NCBI GenBank assembly: GCA_934670175.1
Contig: CAKUOX010000077.1
Location: 1 to 9,454 of the forward strand
Length of the DNA stretch: 9,454 bases
Direction: 5' to 3'
From: an uncultured Clostridia bacterium
GTDB taxonomy: Bacteria; Bacillota; Clostridia; Christensenellales; Aristaeellaceae
The position numbers and the translations under genes were made by a program. Below are positions 1-6,853 of the stretch, piece by piece (positions within the stretch are counted from its first letter, which is position 1; each line of letters begins with the position of its first letter). The notes under the pieces were generated by a model. That model had not been told where the DNA came from. It ran no database searches and saw only the letters and a program-made list of their open reading frames with translations.

Positions 1-82
1 TTTTGCGCCCGGAAATCCGAAGGATTTCAGCAAAAACTGGAGGGGGGTGGCAGTGGCGGGGGAGCTTCTCCCCCGTCCACAG
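1..82. repeat. Cluster of short inverted repeats at the left edge
   Basis: No credible gene is seen here. Two hairpins are visible. The first has arms GAAATCC (12-18) and GGATTTC (22-28), enclosed by TTTTGC (1-6) and GCAAAA (30-35). The second has an 8-bp arm CGGGGGAG (57-64) pairing with CTCCCCCG (68-75) around a 3-base loop, extended by GTGG (53-56) and CCAC (77-80) with one bulged T. Together with the hairpins at 83-108 and 109-153 they form a run of four. This could be the edge of a dispersed intergenic repeat or a set of transcription stop signals; the window is cut off on the left, so I cannot tell which. Confidence 0.5.
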
Positions 83-108
83 GCTTGTCAAAAATGGTTT
101 TGACAAGC
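83..108. repeat. Perfect 11-bp inverted repeat
   Basis: GCTTGTCAAAA (83-93) and TTTTGACAAGC (98-108) are exact reverse complements around the 4-base loop ATGG. The stem is moderately stable and no T-run follows it on either strand, so it is not a textbook intrinsic terminator. It lies directly beside the terminator hairpin at 109-153, downstream of the transpeptidase operon. It could protect a 3' end, be part of a repeat element, or be a protein-binding site. Confidence 0.6.
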
Positions 109-153
109 AAAGTGCGGCTGTGCCGGTCATTACCAGCACAGCCGCGCTTTTTT
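109..153 (+). terminator. Intrinsic terminator, better formed on the plus strand
   Basis: A 10-bp GC-rich stem pairs GCGGCTGTGC (114-123) with GCACAGCCGC (136-145). On the plus strand it extends through a T-G wobble and AAAG/CTTT pairs to 109-112 and 147-150. Six Ts follow at 148-153. Read on the minus strand the wobble becomes an A-C mismatch, and only TTT and scattered Ts follow the stem, so termination of the upstream minus-strand transpeptidase operon would be weaker. The signal may be bidirectional, or it may mainly stop plus-strand transcription entering from outside the window. Confidence 0.65.
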
Positions 154-173
154 GTGCACTCACTTCTATTTAC

Positions 174-2102
174 TTACATCAGTTCAAATTGCAGGTTGAC
201 GTCCTTCATATAGCCCTGCTGTCCCTGATAGCTGATGCGCACCCAATTGTCGCCCTCTATGATCTCCACGACGTCCACCTGTATGCCCGCGCCAAGCGTG
301 CCCAGCTGGTTTGCATCATCGGATCCATCGTCATAGAACATCGCGTCGCTGCCGTCGGCATTTGCAAGCACCGTGGCGACGATCGCTTCGCCGATCGTCT
401 CATCTGCCAGATCGTCCGCATCCGAAGCGTCCGCCGCATCGCCCGCGGTCAGATCCGCCGCGCTGCCCTCGTGGAAGCTCAGATAATCGTTGAGCAGATA
501 GCCGATCGCTTCGCCATAGCCAACCTTCGTCCAGCCCTCCGCCAGCGTCAGCACACGCAGATTCGTGCCGTTGGGCACTTTGGCCAGCACCTCGCCCTGG
601 CTGTCGGGCTCGGCACGCAGGTTCAAACTCACCTGGTCGTCGCCAGTATTCACGGTGACATAATTGATGATCTCCGCATCGCTGCCGGAAACAAAATCGG
701 CGCTTGTGTAGTACTGAGAGAATTCATCTGCCACGCTCTGCGCACCTGCCAGATATTCGGCGTTCGTATGCCCGATCTGATATTGCCCGCCGTTGCCCGA
801 ATACTTCAGAACGACGTTATACTGCGTCAGCGGTGTCAGATACTTTTTCAGCACATAGCCGCTGGCGGAATCCCGCGCAACGTTCACCCAGTCGCCGCTC
901 ACGCCCAACACGCGCATCGTGTCGCCATCGCGCAGCTTGCCGACGCTCTGGCTGCCGGTATCGGGCTGCTGCCGCACGATGATATTGGAATTCTCGCTGT
1001 GCAGCTGCGCCATCTGAATCTCCTCGCGCACGATCTCCACCTGCGGCGCATCGCCCACGCTGTCACGCATCTGCGCGAGCTGGTGGTAGACCGCCCGCTG
1101 AATCTCGGCGCTCGCGCGCCCGTCGGCCGCATAGCCGCAGGCCTCTTGAAACAGCTTGACCGCATCGCTGACTTCAACGTCGTACACGCTGTCCAAGCTG
1201 CCCGAATATAGCCCCAGCTCAGTAAGCGCCTGCTGCAGCTTCTTCACTACCGGGCCGCTGCGCCCTTCCTCCAGCGCAATCAGGCCGGTGGAAACCGGCG
1301 CATCATCCGAATAGAGCACCTCCAGCAGCTCGCCGCTCGCGATGCCGTTCTGAGATACGCCCAGATCCTGCTGAAAGCGCTTTACCGCCGCAGTAGTCTC
1401 CGTGTTGTAATGTCCATCGGGCTCGCCCTCAAAATAGCCCAGATCCGCCAGGCGATACTGCAGATCCGAAACCTGCACGCCGGCATTGCCACGGCTGAGC
1501 GCATCCTCAGAATAGCCCAGGTATTCCGAATAGCTCATGCCATTTTCACCCGTGTAGGATGAGACCAGCAGCAGCTGGCGCAGCTCCTCCTGCGGCTCCG
1601 CGTCATCAAATATCCGCACGCGCGTGCCGACCAGGCACTGCTTGGCAATGAAGCGCGCATCGTCCACGCGCAGGCGCATACAGCCGTGCGAGGTAGGCGT
1701 ACCGAATTCCTCCACGGCGTCCGCCAGCATGGTGGACTCGTCCTTTTTTGCAAAGGGCAGCGAATGGAACATGTAGCCCTGATAGATGCGCGTGGCGAAT
1801 TTCACAAAGCAGTGATACTGCTGAAACCACGTCCATTCCCCGCGCTCCGACGCGCGGCCGTTTTCCATCAGATCGAAGGTGCCCAGAGGCGTGGAATTGT
1901 TCATGCCCGACGAGGTAAGCATCTGCCGCGCGATGGTACCGTCCGACGTGTTGTACACCGTGACGATCTGGTTGGCAATATCCACCTCGATATAATAGGG
2001 CATATTATAGCTTGACGCCGCCAGCGCGCTTCCAAACGAGGCGCCCATCAACAGCGCGGCCAGCAGCAGCGCCAGGACCGCCCGTGCGCTCAATTTTCTC
2101 AT
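174..2102 (-). CDS. Secreted L,D-transpeptidase with two PG-binding and three SH3-like domains
   Basis: This 642-residue protein is predicted to be exported and to act in the wall. The YkuD family forms 3-3 (L,D) peptide cross-links or attaches proteins to peptidoglycan, using a catalytic cysteine. The signal peptide covers residues 1-29, probably cut after ALA (28). The YkuD domain spans about 36-165, with H113 and the signature SHGCMRL (138-144; catalytic C141). Two peptidoglycan_binding_1-type helical domains follow (about 206-264 and 281-338). Then come SH3-like repeats at about 373-423, 489-542 and 584-638, the last after an Asp/Ala-rich linker (547-583). It is the second gene of a pair: its ATG lies 10 bp after the stop of its paralogue at 2113-4089, and its GAGG ribosome site overlaps that stop codon, which suggests translational coupling. 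The domains are clear. The exact reaction, and whether the binding domains recognise the cell's own wall, are inferred. Confidence 0.9.
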   Translation of the reverse strand: MRKLSARAVLALLLAALLMGASFGSALAASSYNMPYYIEVDIANQIVTVYNTSDGTIARQMLTSSGMNNSTPLGTFDLMENGRASERGEWTWFQQYHCFVKFATRIYQGYMFHSLPFAKKDESTMLADAVEEFGTPTSHGCMRLRVDDARFIAKQCLVGTRVRIFDDAEPQEELRQLLLVSSYTGENGMSYSEYLGYSEDALSRGNAGVQVSDLQYRLADLGYFEGEPDGHYNTETTAAVKRFQQDLGVSQNGIASGELLEVLYSDDAPVSTGLIALEEGRSGPVVKKLQQALTELGLYSGSLDSVYDVEVSDAVKLFQEACGYAADGRASAEIQRAVYHQLAQMRDSVGDAPQVEIVREEIQMAQLHSENSNIIVRQQPDTGSQSVGKLRDGDTMRVLGVSGDWVNVARDSASGYVLKKYLTPLTQYNVVLKYSGNGGQYQIGHTNAEYLAGAQSVADEFSQYYTSADFVSGSDAEIINYVTVNTGDDQVSLNLRAEPDSQGEVLAKVPNGTNLRVLTLAEGWTKVGYGEAIGYLLNDYLSFHEGSAADLTAGDAADASDADDLADETIGEAIVATVLANADGSDAMFYDDGSDDANQLGTLGAGIQVDVVEIIEGDNWVRISYQGQQGYMKDVNLQFELM

Positions 2103-2104
2103 GA

Positions 2105-2120
2105 TTATCGCCTCACATCA
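2105..2120 (-). promoter_or_regulatory. Ribosome binding site overlapping the upstream stop codon
   Basis: On the minus strand the upstream transpeptidase ends ATG-TGA (TGA at 2113-2115). The GAGG made from the GA of that stop plus the next two Gs lies 8 bases before the ATG at 2100-2102. This placement supports the chosen start and suggests that ribosomes finishing the first gene reinitiate on the second. Confidence 0.6.
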
Positions 2121-4089
2121 GGCGGAACGAAAGGTTGACGTCCCGCATATAGCCAACCTTATCGCCGTCCCCCTTTATCGTGACCCAGCCGGTATCCTCG
2201 TCCACAGAGACAACCTCGACCTCCACATCTGCCTTGAGTTGCGTGATCACCTCAGCGTTCTCAGACGCCTCGGCGTAAACATTAACGCGGCCGTCGCGCT
2301 TATCGGGCATCACCACTGCCAGCATCGTCTCGCCGTCGCCGATATTCAGCTGATCCTCCGTGCCCTCGACCACATCATAGCCGTTGCCCAGCACGATGCC
2401 GCCGCCGGTCAGCGCTTCCTTTTCGATCGCAGTGCTTTCAACCTCGCTGGCAAGCCCCTCCCAGAAGGTCAGGTAATCATCCATCAGATAGCCGATCTCC
2501 GCGTCGTAGCCCACCTTTGTCCAGCCGTCGGCGCGGGAAAGCACGCGCAGCTTGGTGCCGTTGGGAATCTTATACAGGATCTCAGCATCGCCTGAGGGCG
2601 CCGCACGCAGGTTCAGGCTCACATCGTCCGAACCGGTATTGACGGCGCAGAACGTAACGGTATCGTTCAGATAATCCATGAACTGCTCGTTCGCGTAATA
2701 CTCGGAAAACTCGGTCTTGATGTCCTGCGCGCCCGCCATGCGCTGCTGGAGGGTATTGCCCAGCGTGATCGACTGGCCGGAGCTGGCGGAGGTCAGCGTC
2801 AGGATCGGATTCGTTTCGGTATAGGGGCTGAGATACTTTTTCTTCATGTAGCCGCTGCCTGCGCCCGCAGTCACCGCCGCCCAGTCGCCCTGCACGCCGG
2901 TCACGATCAGCGTATCGCCATCGGAGACCTTGCCCACCTCGGCGCTTTCCGTAGAGGGCTGCTCGCGGACAATGATCTTGGTATTGGGCGATTTCACGGT
3001 GGCCATGGTAATCTCCTCATTGGTCACGCTGGCGGATATTTCGCCCTCGCCCAGCTCCTGCTGCACCTTGTTCAGCTCATAATAGAGCAGCTGCTGTATC
3101 TCGGGCGTAGCGATACCATCCGCCGTATAGCCGCAAACCTTCTGGAAGGCCTTGATCGCGTCGCTTACCTCCACGTCGTACACGCCGTCGAGCGGGCCCG
3201 TATACAGACCCATGCTCTGCAGCGCCTGCTGGAGCTTCTTTACCACAGGGCCGCTCTTGCCTTCGCTGATGGTGATCTGCCCCGCCGCGACCGGCGCCTC
3301 ATCGGAGAAGATAACCTCCTCGAGCTCCTTGGACGTAATACCCGTCTGTGCAAGTCCCAGATCCTTCTGCAGATTCTTGACCGCGCCGACCAGCGCATTG
3401 TCATACTGGCCGCTCGCCGTGCCATCGTAATAGCCCAGATCGCTCATGCGAGCCTGCAGATCGGAGACCTCGGTACCGGCGCTGCCGATGCCCAGTGCAT
3501 CTTCAGAAACACCCAGGAATTCAGAATAGGTCATGCCGTCCTCGCCAGTATAGGAGGAAATATAGAGCAGCTGACGCAGATCCTCATTCTTTACGCCGCT
3601 CTTGTAGACCTCCACGCGCGTACCGGCCAGACAGTTCTTGGCAATGAATTCCGCATCCTCCACGCGCAGGCGTACGCAGCCGTGCGAAGCGGGCACACCG
3701 AACTGCGCCGCCGCCTTGGCGTTCATCGCGTCGTTGCGATTGTGGTTGAACGTAATGGAATGGAAGAAATAATTATAGTAGTAGCGCGTCGCCCACTTGG
3801 CATAGCAGTGGAAGAAGCGGAAATAATACCACTCCTTGCGTTCCATATCGTTTTGGCGCTGGGGCATGTACCACACGCCGGTCAGCGTCGCGTCGTTCAT
3901 ACCGGCGGAGCAGAGCATCTGCCGCGCGATGGACTTATCCGCAGTATTGTAAATGGTAACGATCTGATTTGTCAGATCCAGCTCAATATAATAAGGGCGA
4001 TCATACGCCGCAGAGGCAGGCTCGACAAGCAAATTGCCCAGCGCTAGAACCAGCGCCAACACAAGCAGCAGAAATCTCTTGGTGCTCAT
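2113..4089 (-). CDS. Secreted L,D-transpeptidase, paralogue of its downstream neighbour
   Basis: This 658-residue protein is predicted to be exported and to remodel peptidoglycan through a YkuD L,D-transpeptidase domain. The signal peptide is residues 1-28 (KR, then a long Leu/Val/Ala core, cut near ASA-AY). The YkuD domain spans about 32-163, with H110 and SHGCVRL (135-141; catalytic C138). Two PG-binding_1-like domains lie at about 203-260 and 277-335, and SH3-like repeats at about 371-420, 488-541 and 601-657. The whole architecture matches the gene at 174-2102, with closely similar blocks such as PVVKKLQQAL, YDVEVSDA and GWTKVGY, so the pair arose by tandem duplication. It is the first gene of the two-gene operon. 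GAGGAG lies 5 bases before the ATG, and a sigma-A-like promoter lies at 4125-4153. In many Clostridia enzymes the binding domains precede the catalytic domain; here the catalytic domain comes first. Confidence 0.9.
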   Translation of the reverse strand: MSTKRFLLLVLALVLALGNLLVEPASAAYDRPYYIELDLTNQIVTIYNTADKSIARQMLCSAGMNDATLTGVWYMPQRQNDMERKEWYYFRFFHCYAKWATRYYYNYFFHSITFNHNRNDAMNAKAAAQFGVPASHGCVRLRVEDAEFIAKNCLAGTRVEVYKSGVKNEDLRQLLYISSYTGEDGMTYSEFLGVSEDALGIGSAGTEVSDLQARMSDLGYYDGTASGQYDNALVGAVKNLQKDLGLAQTGITSKELEEVIFSDEAPVAAGQITISEGKSGPVVKKLQQALQSMGLYTGPLDGVYDVEVSDAIKAFQKVCGYTADGIATPEIQQLLYYELNKVQQELGEGEISASVTNEEITMATVKSPNTKIIVREQPSTESAEVGKVSDGDTLIVTGVQGDWAAVTAGAGSGYMKKKYLSPYTETNPILTLTSASSGQSITLGNTLQQRMAGAQDIKTEFSEYYANEQFMDYLNDTVTFCAVNTGSDDVSLNLRAAPSGDAEILYKIPNGTKLRVLSRADGWTKVGYDAEIGYLMDDYLTFWEGLASEVESTAIEKEALTGGGIVLGNGYDVVEGTEDQLNIGDGETMLAVVMPDKRDGRVNVYAEASENAEVITQLKADVEVEVVSVDEDTGWVTIKGDGDKVGYMRDVNLSFRLM

Positions 4090-4124
4090 ACTCTCTCCTC
4101 AGATCATCAAAATTACTTCTATCA

Positions 4125-4153
4125 ATTATAACAGCCCGTGTGCCAAAACACAA
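4125..4153 (-). promoter_or_regulatory. Sigma-A-like promoter of the transpeptidase operon
   Basis: On the minus strand TTGTGT (4148-4153) is followed by a 17-base spacer and a perfect TATAAT (4125-4130). The start of transcription would fall near 4118, giving a leader of about 30 bases before the ATG at 4087-4089. The -10 box is ideal and the -35 box matches TTGACA at only the first three bases. The 4090-4202 spacer contains no clear hairpin-plus-T-run terminator for the Na/Pi gene upstream, so some read-through from that gene is possible. Confidence 0.6.
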
Positions 4154-4202
4154 GTCTCTGCGCTCAGTCGAGCCGAAAAAGCCCGATTTTATCCCCGCCG
4201 CT

Positions 4203-5993
4203 TCATACAAATTCGCTCAGATACACCGCGCGCTGACGCTCGTATTCGCGGTTGTAGAACGCATCGCCGCCCTCATGCAGCTTCTGTATATATTCGTGAC
4301 GATTGCGCATCAGCTGCGAATTGTGGATCGCCAGGGTGTAGATGGCGATATTGGAGCACTGGTCGGAAATGCGCTCCACGTTCGTCAGCACGTCCACAAA
4401 CGTCAGCCCCGTATAGGTGCCGCACTGTCCCTCACGCAGGCGGCGAATGTGGCGCTTCTTGATGACGGCCACCAGATCGTCGATCACTTCCTCCAACGGC
4501 TCGATCTTCGTGGCGGCCTCCATGTCGAATTCACCGAAGCATGCCGCCGCGTATTCCAGGATCTCGTTCAGCGCGTCGCCGAGCACAGAAAGCTCGTACA
4601 ACGCGATTTCAGACAGATTGCCATGCTGGTTTTTCAGCGCCTCGGCATTTTCGACCAGATTCGTCGCCAGATCGCCGATGCGCTCCATTTCAGACTGGCA
4701 TTGCAGATAGTAATTCAGCAGGTCGCTGTCATCCTCGCTGTCCACATGCGCGGACAGATGGATCAGATATTCGTCTACGGCGTCGGCCATGCGGTCGATG
4801 GTATCCTCGCTCCGGTTGAGCTTTTCCGCCTTTTCCGGATCGAAGCCGTTCATCAGCTCGAGCGCGTGCGCCGTATTGTCCGTCGCCAGGCGCTGCATCA
4901 CCTGAATGACCTTGTGCGCAGCGTTGAGCGCCATCTGGGGCGACAGGAACAGCTTTTCGTCCAGCTTCTGCGCCACCGCATCCATCAGCACGTTTTCTTC
5001 CTGCTTGCGCGGGATCAGCTTCAGCACGAAATTATAGATCAATCCGGCGATCGGCAGCAGTGGCAGCGCCTCGATCAGATTAAACAGCGTGTGCGTGTTG
5101 GCAATGGTGCCGCTGGTCATCACGGAGTCCCACAGGCTGTCCAGCAGGCCGACCCTGTGCGCCACCGTCACCACCAGCAGCAGCCACGGAATGCCCAGGC
5201 AGTTGAACACCACCGTTACCAGACCCGTGCGCTTGGCGTCCGCATTCGTGCCGATGGCGCACATCAGCGCGATGGTGATGCACTCGCCCAGATAAATGCC
5301 CAACAGTATCGGAAACACCAGTCGGAAGGTCAGCACGCCCGTGGTGCTGAGCGTTTGCACCATGCCGACGCTGGCGGACGAACTCTGCGTAATAAAGGTA
5401 ATGGCGGCGCCCAGCAAAAAGGCCAGCACCGGTTTATCCGCAAAACGCGATATGAGACTTACGAAGGTTCCGGAGGTTGAAAGCGGCTGCACGGCGGCCG
5501 TCATGCCGATCAGGCCGGTAAAGAGGATGCCAAAGCCCATGGCGATCTCGCCGATGGCGTTTGAATTCTTGGATTTGACGAACATGATCAGCACGATGCC
5601 CACCAGCGCTGCGAACGGCGCGAGCGTGTCCGGCTTGAAGAAGTTGAGCCACTGGCTGCCGCCGGAGCCGTTCAGATCCATCAGGCGGATGATCTGGCCG
5701 GTAATCGTGGTGCCGACGTTCGCGCCGAGCACGATGCCCACCGATTGCCGCAGCGTCAGCATACCCGTGGCCACCAGACCGGCGGTAAGTATGATCGTAG
5801 CCTTCGAGCTCTGAATCAGCGCCGTAATCAGCACGCCGAGCAGAAAGCTCTTGAATGTACTGTTGGTTACGCGCTCAAGCGCCTTCTGCATGGCGCTGCC
5901 ATTGTTCTTTTTTAGGCCGTCGCCCATCACGCGCATGCCATACAGGAACAGTCCCAGACTGCCCAGCAGGCTTATGCAGTCAAATATGCTCAT
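4203..5993 (-). CDS. Na/Pi cotransporter family protein with C-terminal PhoU-like domain
   Basis: This 596-residue inner-membrane protein belongs to the PNaS / Na-Pi cotransporter II family, whose members move phosphate with sodium. The hydrophobic part (about 1-325) contains the family's inverted duplication: ALIQSSKAT (58-66) with GANVGTTIT (90-98) in repeat one, and TQSSSASVG (202-210) with GIYLGECIT (232-240) in repeat two. The cytoplasmic part (about 350-560) is a PhoU-like helical bundle with the typical ERIGD (437-441) and ERISD (540-544) motifs, which in PhoU contribute metal binding. GGAGG at 6004-6008 is 10 bases before the ATG, supporting the start. The gene stands alone between two spacers. 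Two signature stretches are altered: K at 64 in place of the usual third Ser of QSSSA, and IY..GE in place of the usual QN..GT. Phosphate is the likely but not proven substrate, and some PhoU-fused members may serve in export or signalling. Confidence 0.88.
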   Translation of the reverse strand: MSIFDCISLLGSLGLFLYGMRVMGDGLKKNNGSAMQKALERVTNSTFKSFLLGVLITALIQSSKATIILTAGLVATGMLTLRQSVGIVLGANVGTTITGQIIRLMDLNGSGGSQWLNFFKPDTLAPFAALVGIVLIMFVKSKNSNAIGEIAMGFGILFTGLIGMTAAVQPLSTSGTFVSLISRFADKPVLAFLLGAAITFITQSSSASVGMVQTLSTTGVLTFRLVFPILLGIYLGECITIALMCAIGTNADAKRTGLVTVVFNCLGIPWLLLVVTVAHRVGLLDSLWDSVMTSGTIANTHTLFNLIEALPLLPIAGLIYNFVLKLIPRKQEENVLMDAVAQKLDEKLFLSPQMALNAAHKVIQVMQRLATDNTAHALELMNGFDPEKAEKLNRSEDTIDRMADAVDEYLIHLSAHVDSEDDSDLLNYYLQCQSEMERIGDLATNLVENAEALKNQHGNLSEIALYELSVLGDALNEILEYAAACFGEFDMEAATKIEPLEEVIDDLVAVIKKRHIRRLREGQCGTYTGLTFVDVLTNVERISDQCSNIAIYTLAIHNSQLMRNRHEYIQKLHEGGDAFYNREYERQRAVYLSEFV

Positions 5994-6317
5994 TCTGAAC
6001 TAACCTCCGTTTGCGCTTCCGGCAGTGCGCGCCGGCTCTGCGCAGTATCAAAAGCTGAAATACGCATCTATAATCAACCGCAAAGCGCGGTTATGTTCGG
6101 GAACAACTGCAAATAAACCATATAACGCCACTTTATATTTTTTATCATAGCGTCCGCAGGTAAAAAACGCCCCTGATTTTGCAACTAGTTTCTGTTAATT
6201 CAGAAATTGGCGGATACTATACGCCGCGCGAAGGGCGGCAGGCAGAAGAATCGCCGGCGCGCTCCCAACGGAGCCTGACAACCTGTAAGGCTTCGGCTTC
6301 GCCGTTTTCTGTCCTTC
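5994..6317. other. Gene-free spacer between the Na/Pi gene and the yajC terminator
   Basis: No coding region is credible here. A 76-codon plus-strand frame starting at 6179 has no good ribosome site and runs into the yajC terminator and coding region. The part next to the Na/Pi gene (about 6050-6210) is AT-rich and should hold its promoter, but no pair of boxes with good spacing stands out. It includes the inverted repeats AACCGC/GCGGTT (6076-6081/6087-6092) and TTTCTG/CAGAAA (6189-6194/6201-6206). The part at 6210-6308 is GC-rich with several small hairpins, such as GCTCC/GGAGC (6271-6275/6280-6284) and CGGC/GCCG (6294-6297/6301-6304), the latter followed by TTTT. Confidence 0.6.
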
Positions 6318-6361
6318 AAAAAAATGCCCGCAAGGAAAAGCATTTGCCTTCCTCGCGGGCA
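6318..6361 (-). terminator. Strong intrinsic terminator after yajC
   Basis: Read on the minus strand, a 13-bp stem (6349-6361 pairing with 6325-6337, one G-U wobble, 11-base loop) is followed directly by seven Ts (6318-6324). It starts 13 bases after the yajC stop codon at 6375-6377. This is the clearest terminator in the window and should end the tgt/yajC transcript before the Na/Pi gene. Confidence 0.92.
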
Positions 6362-6374
6362 TCTATAAACCAGC

Positions 6375-6731
6375 TTAGACCTCGGGCTGAGAATCGTTCT
6401 CGGTGCTGACGTTCTCAACGGAACGGATCGCCCAGCGCGCGATCACGACGGTGTTCTCCATGGAACCGAACTTCAGGGTCACGGTGTCGTCCTTGATGGC
6501 GGCGATGGTGCCGTAGAAGCCGCCGATGGTGCAGATGCGGTCGCCAGTCTTGAGCGCGGCCAGCATGTTCTTGACAGCCTTGTCCTTCTTGCGCTGCGGG
6601 CGGATCATCAGGAAATAGAAGATCGCAACCATCGCAACGATCATGATGATCATGGAGATCGCTTCTCCGCCGCCGGCGGCGGTAGTAGCAGCCGCAGTTT
6701 CAGCCAATGCACTGGTAGAGAAAAGATTCAT
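6375..6731 (-). CDS. yajC: YajC, Sec translocon accessory subunit
   Basis: YajC is a small single-span membrane protein that associates with SecDF and SecYEG during protein export. The 118-residue product has an N-terminal Ala/Thr-rich segment, one membrane helix (about 24-43), the family signature IRPQRKK (43-49) and a short cytoplasmic domain opening with KTGDRICTIGG (61-71). These features and the length are typical of the family. I chose the ATG at 6729-6731 because GGAG (6743-6746) precedes it by 11 bases. An in-frame ATG 16 codons further upstream would start inside the predicted leader and add a hydrophilic stretch absent from the family. The gene follows tgt with a 122-bp gap, the same order as in many bacteria, but it has its own promoter and is followed by a strong terminator instead of secD/secF. 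Confidence 0.93.
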   Translation of the reverse strand: MNLFSTSALAETAAATTAAGGGEAISMIIMIVAMVAIFYFLMIRPQRKKDKAVKNMLAALKTGDRICTIGGFYGTIAAIKDDTVTLKFGSMENTVVIARWAIRSVENVSTENDSQPEV

Positions 6732-6768
6732 AGTTTCGTGTGCTCCTTTACATCTGTATGTTATTTTT

Positions 6769-6797
6769 ATTATACCCAACTCGCCGCACTTTTACAA
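6769..6797 (-). promoter_or_regulatory. Sigma-A-like promoter of yajC
   Basis: In the tgt-yajC gap the minus strand carries TTGTAA (6792-6797), a 17-base spacer and a perfect TATAAT (6769-6774). Transcription would begin near 6762, about 30 bases before the yajC start. The fit suggests yajC can be expressed independently of tgt, although no terminator is seen between the two genes. Confidence 0.7.
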
Positions 6798-6853
6798 CGA
6801 TTATCTGAACAAAAACTGTGTCTATTAGGTAAATTTTCGCATTTCTGCCGCAT

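Noticed and set aside
3..1211. 402-codon plus-strand open frame opposite the transpeptidase gene
   Set aside because: It is antisense to a clear signal-peptide/YkuD/SH3 gene, is rich in His, Arg, Ile and Ala as expected from reverse-complemented GC-rich codons, and lacks recognisable motifs and a ribosome site.
2101..2595. 164-codon plus-strand frame beginning at the junction of the two transpeptidases
   Set aside because: It overlaps the C-terminal SH3 region of the real gene and shows only shadow composition.
174..4089. Possible phage endolysin or toxin-delivery reading of the PG-binding/SH3 proteins
   Set aside because: Both carry signal peptides and intact YkuD catalytic motifs and lie among housekeeping genes with no phage or secretion-system neighbours, so cell-wall L,D-transpeptidases are the simpler reading.
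3969..5480. 503-codon plus-strand open frame opposite the Na/Pi gene
   Set aside because: Long, but it is a shadow of the Na/Pi-PhoU gene. Its composition (many Q, H, R) and lack of any domain mark it as non-coding.
6179..6409. 76-codon plus-strand frame in the yajC-Na/Pi spacer
   Set aside because: No ribosome site precedes it, it runs through the yajC terminator into yajC, and its composition is not protein-like.
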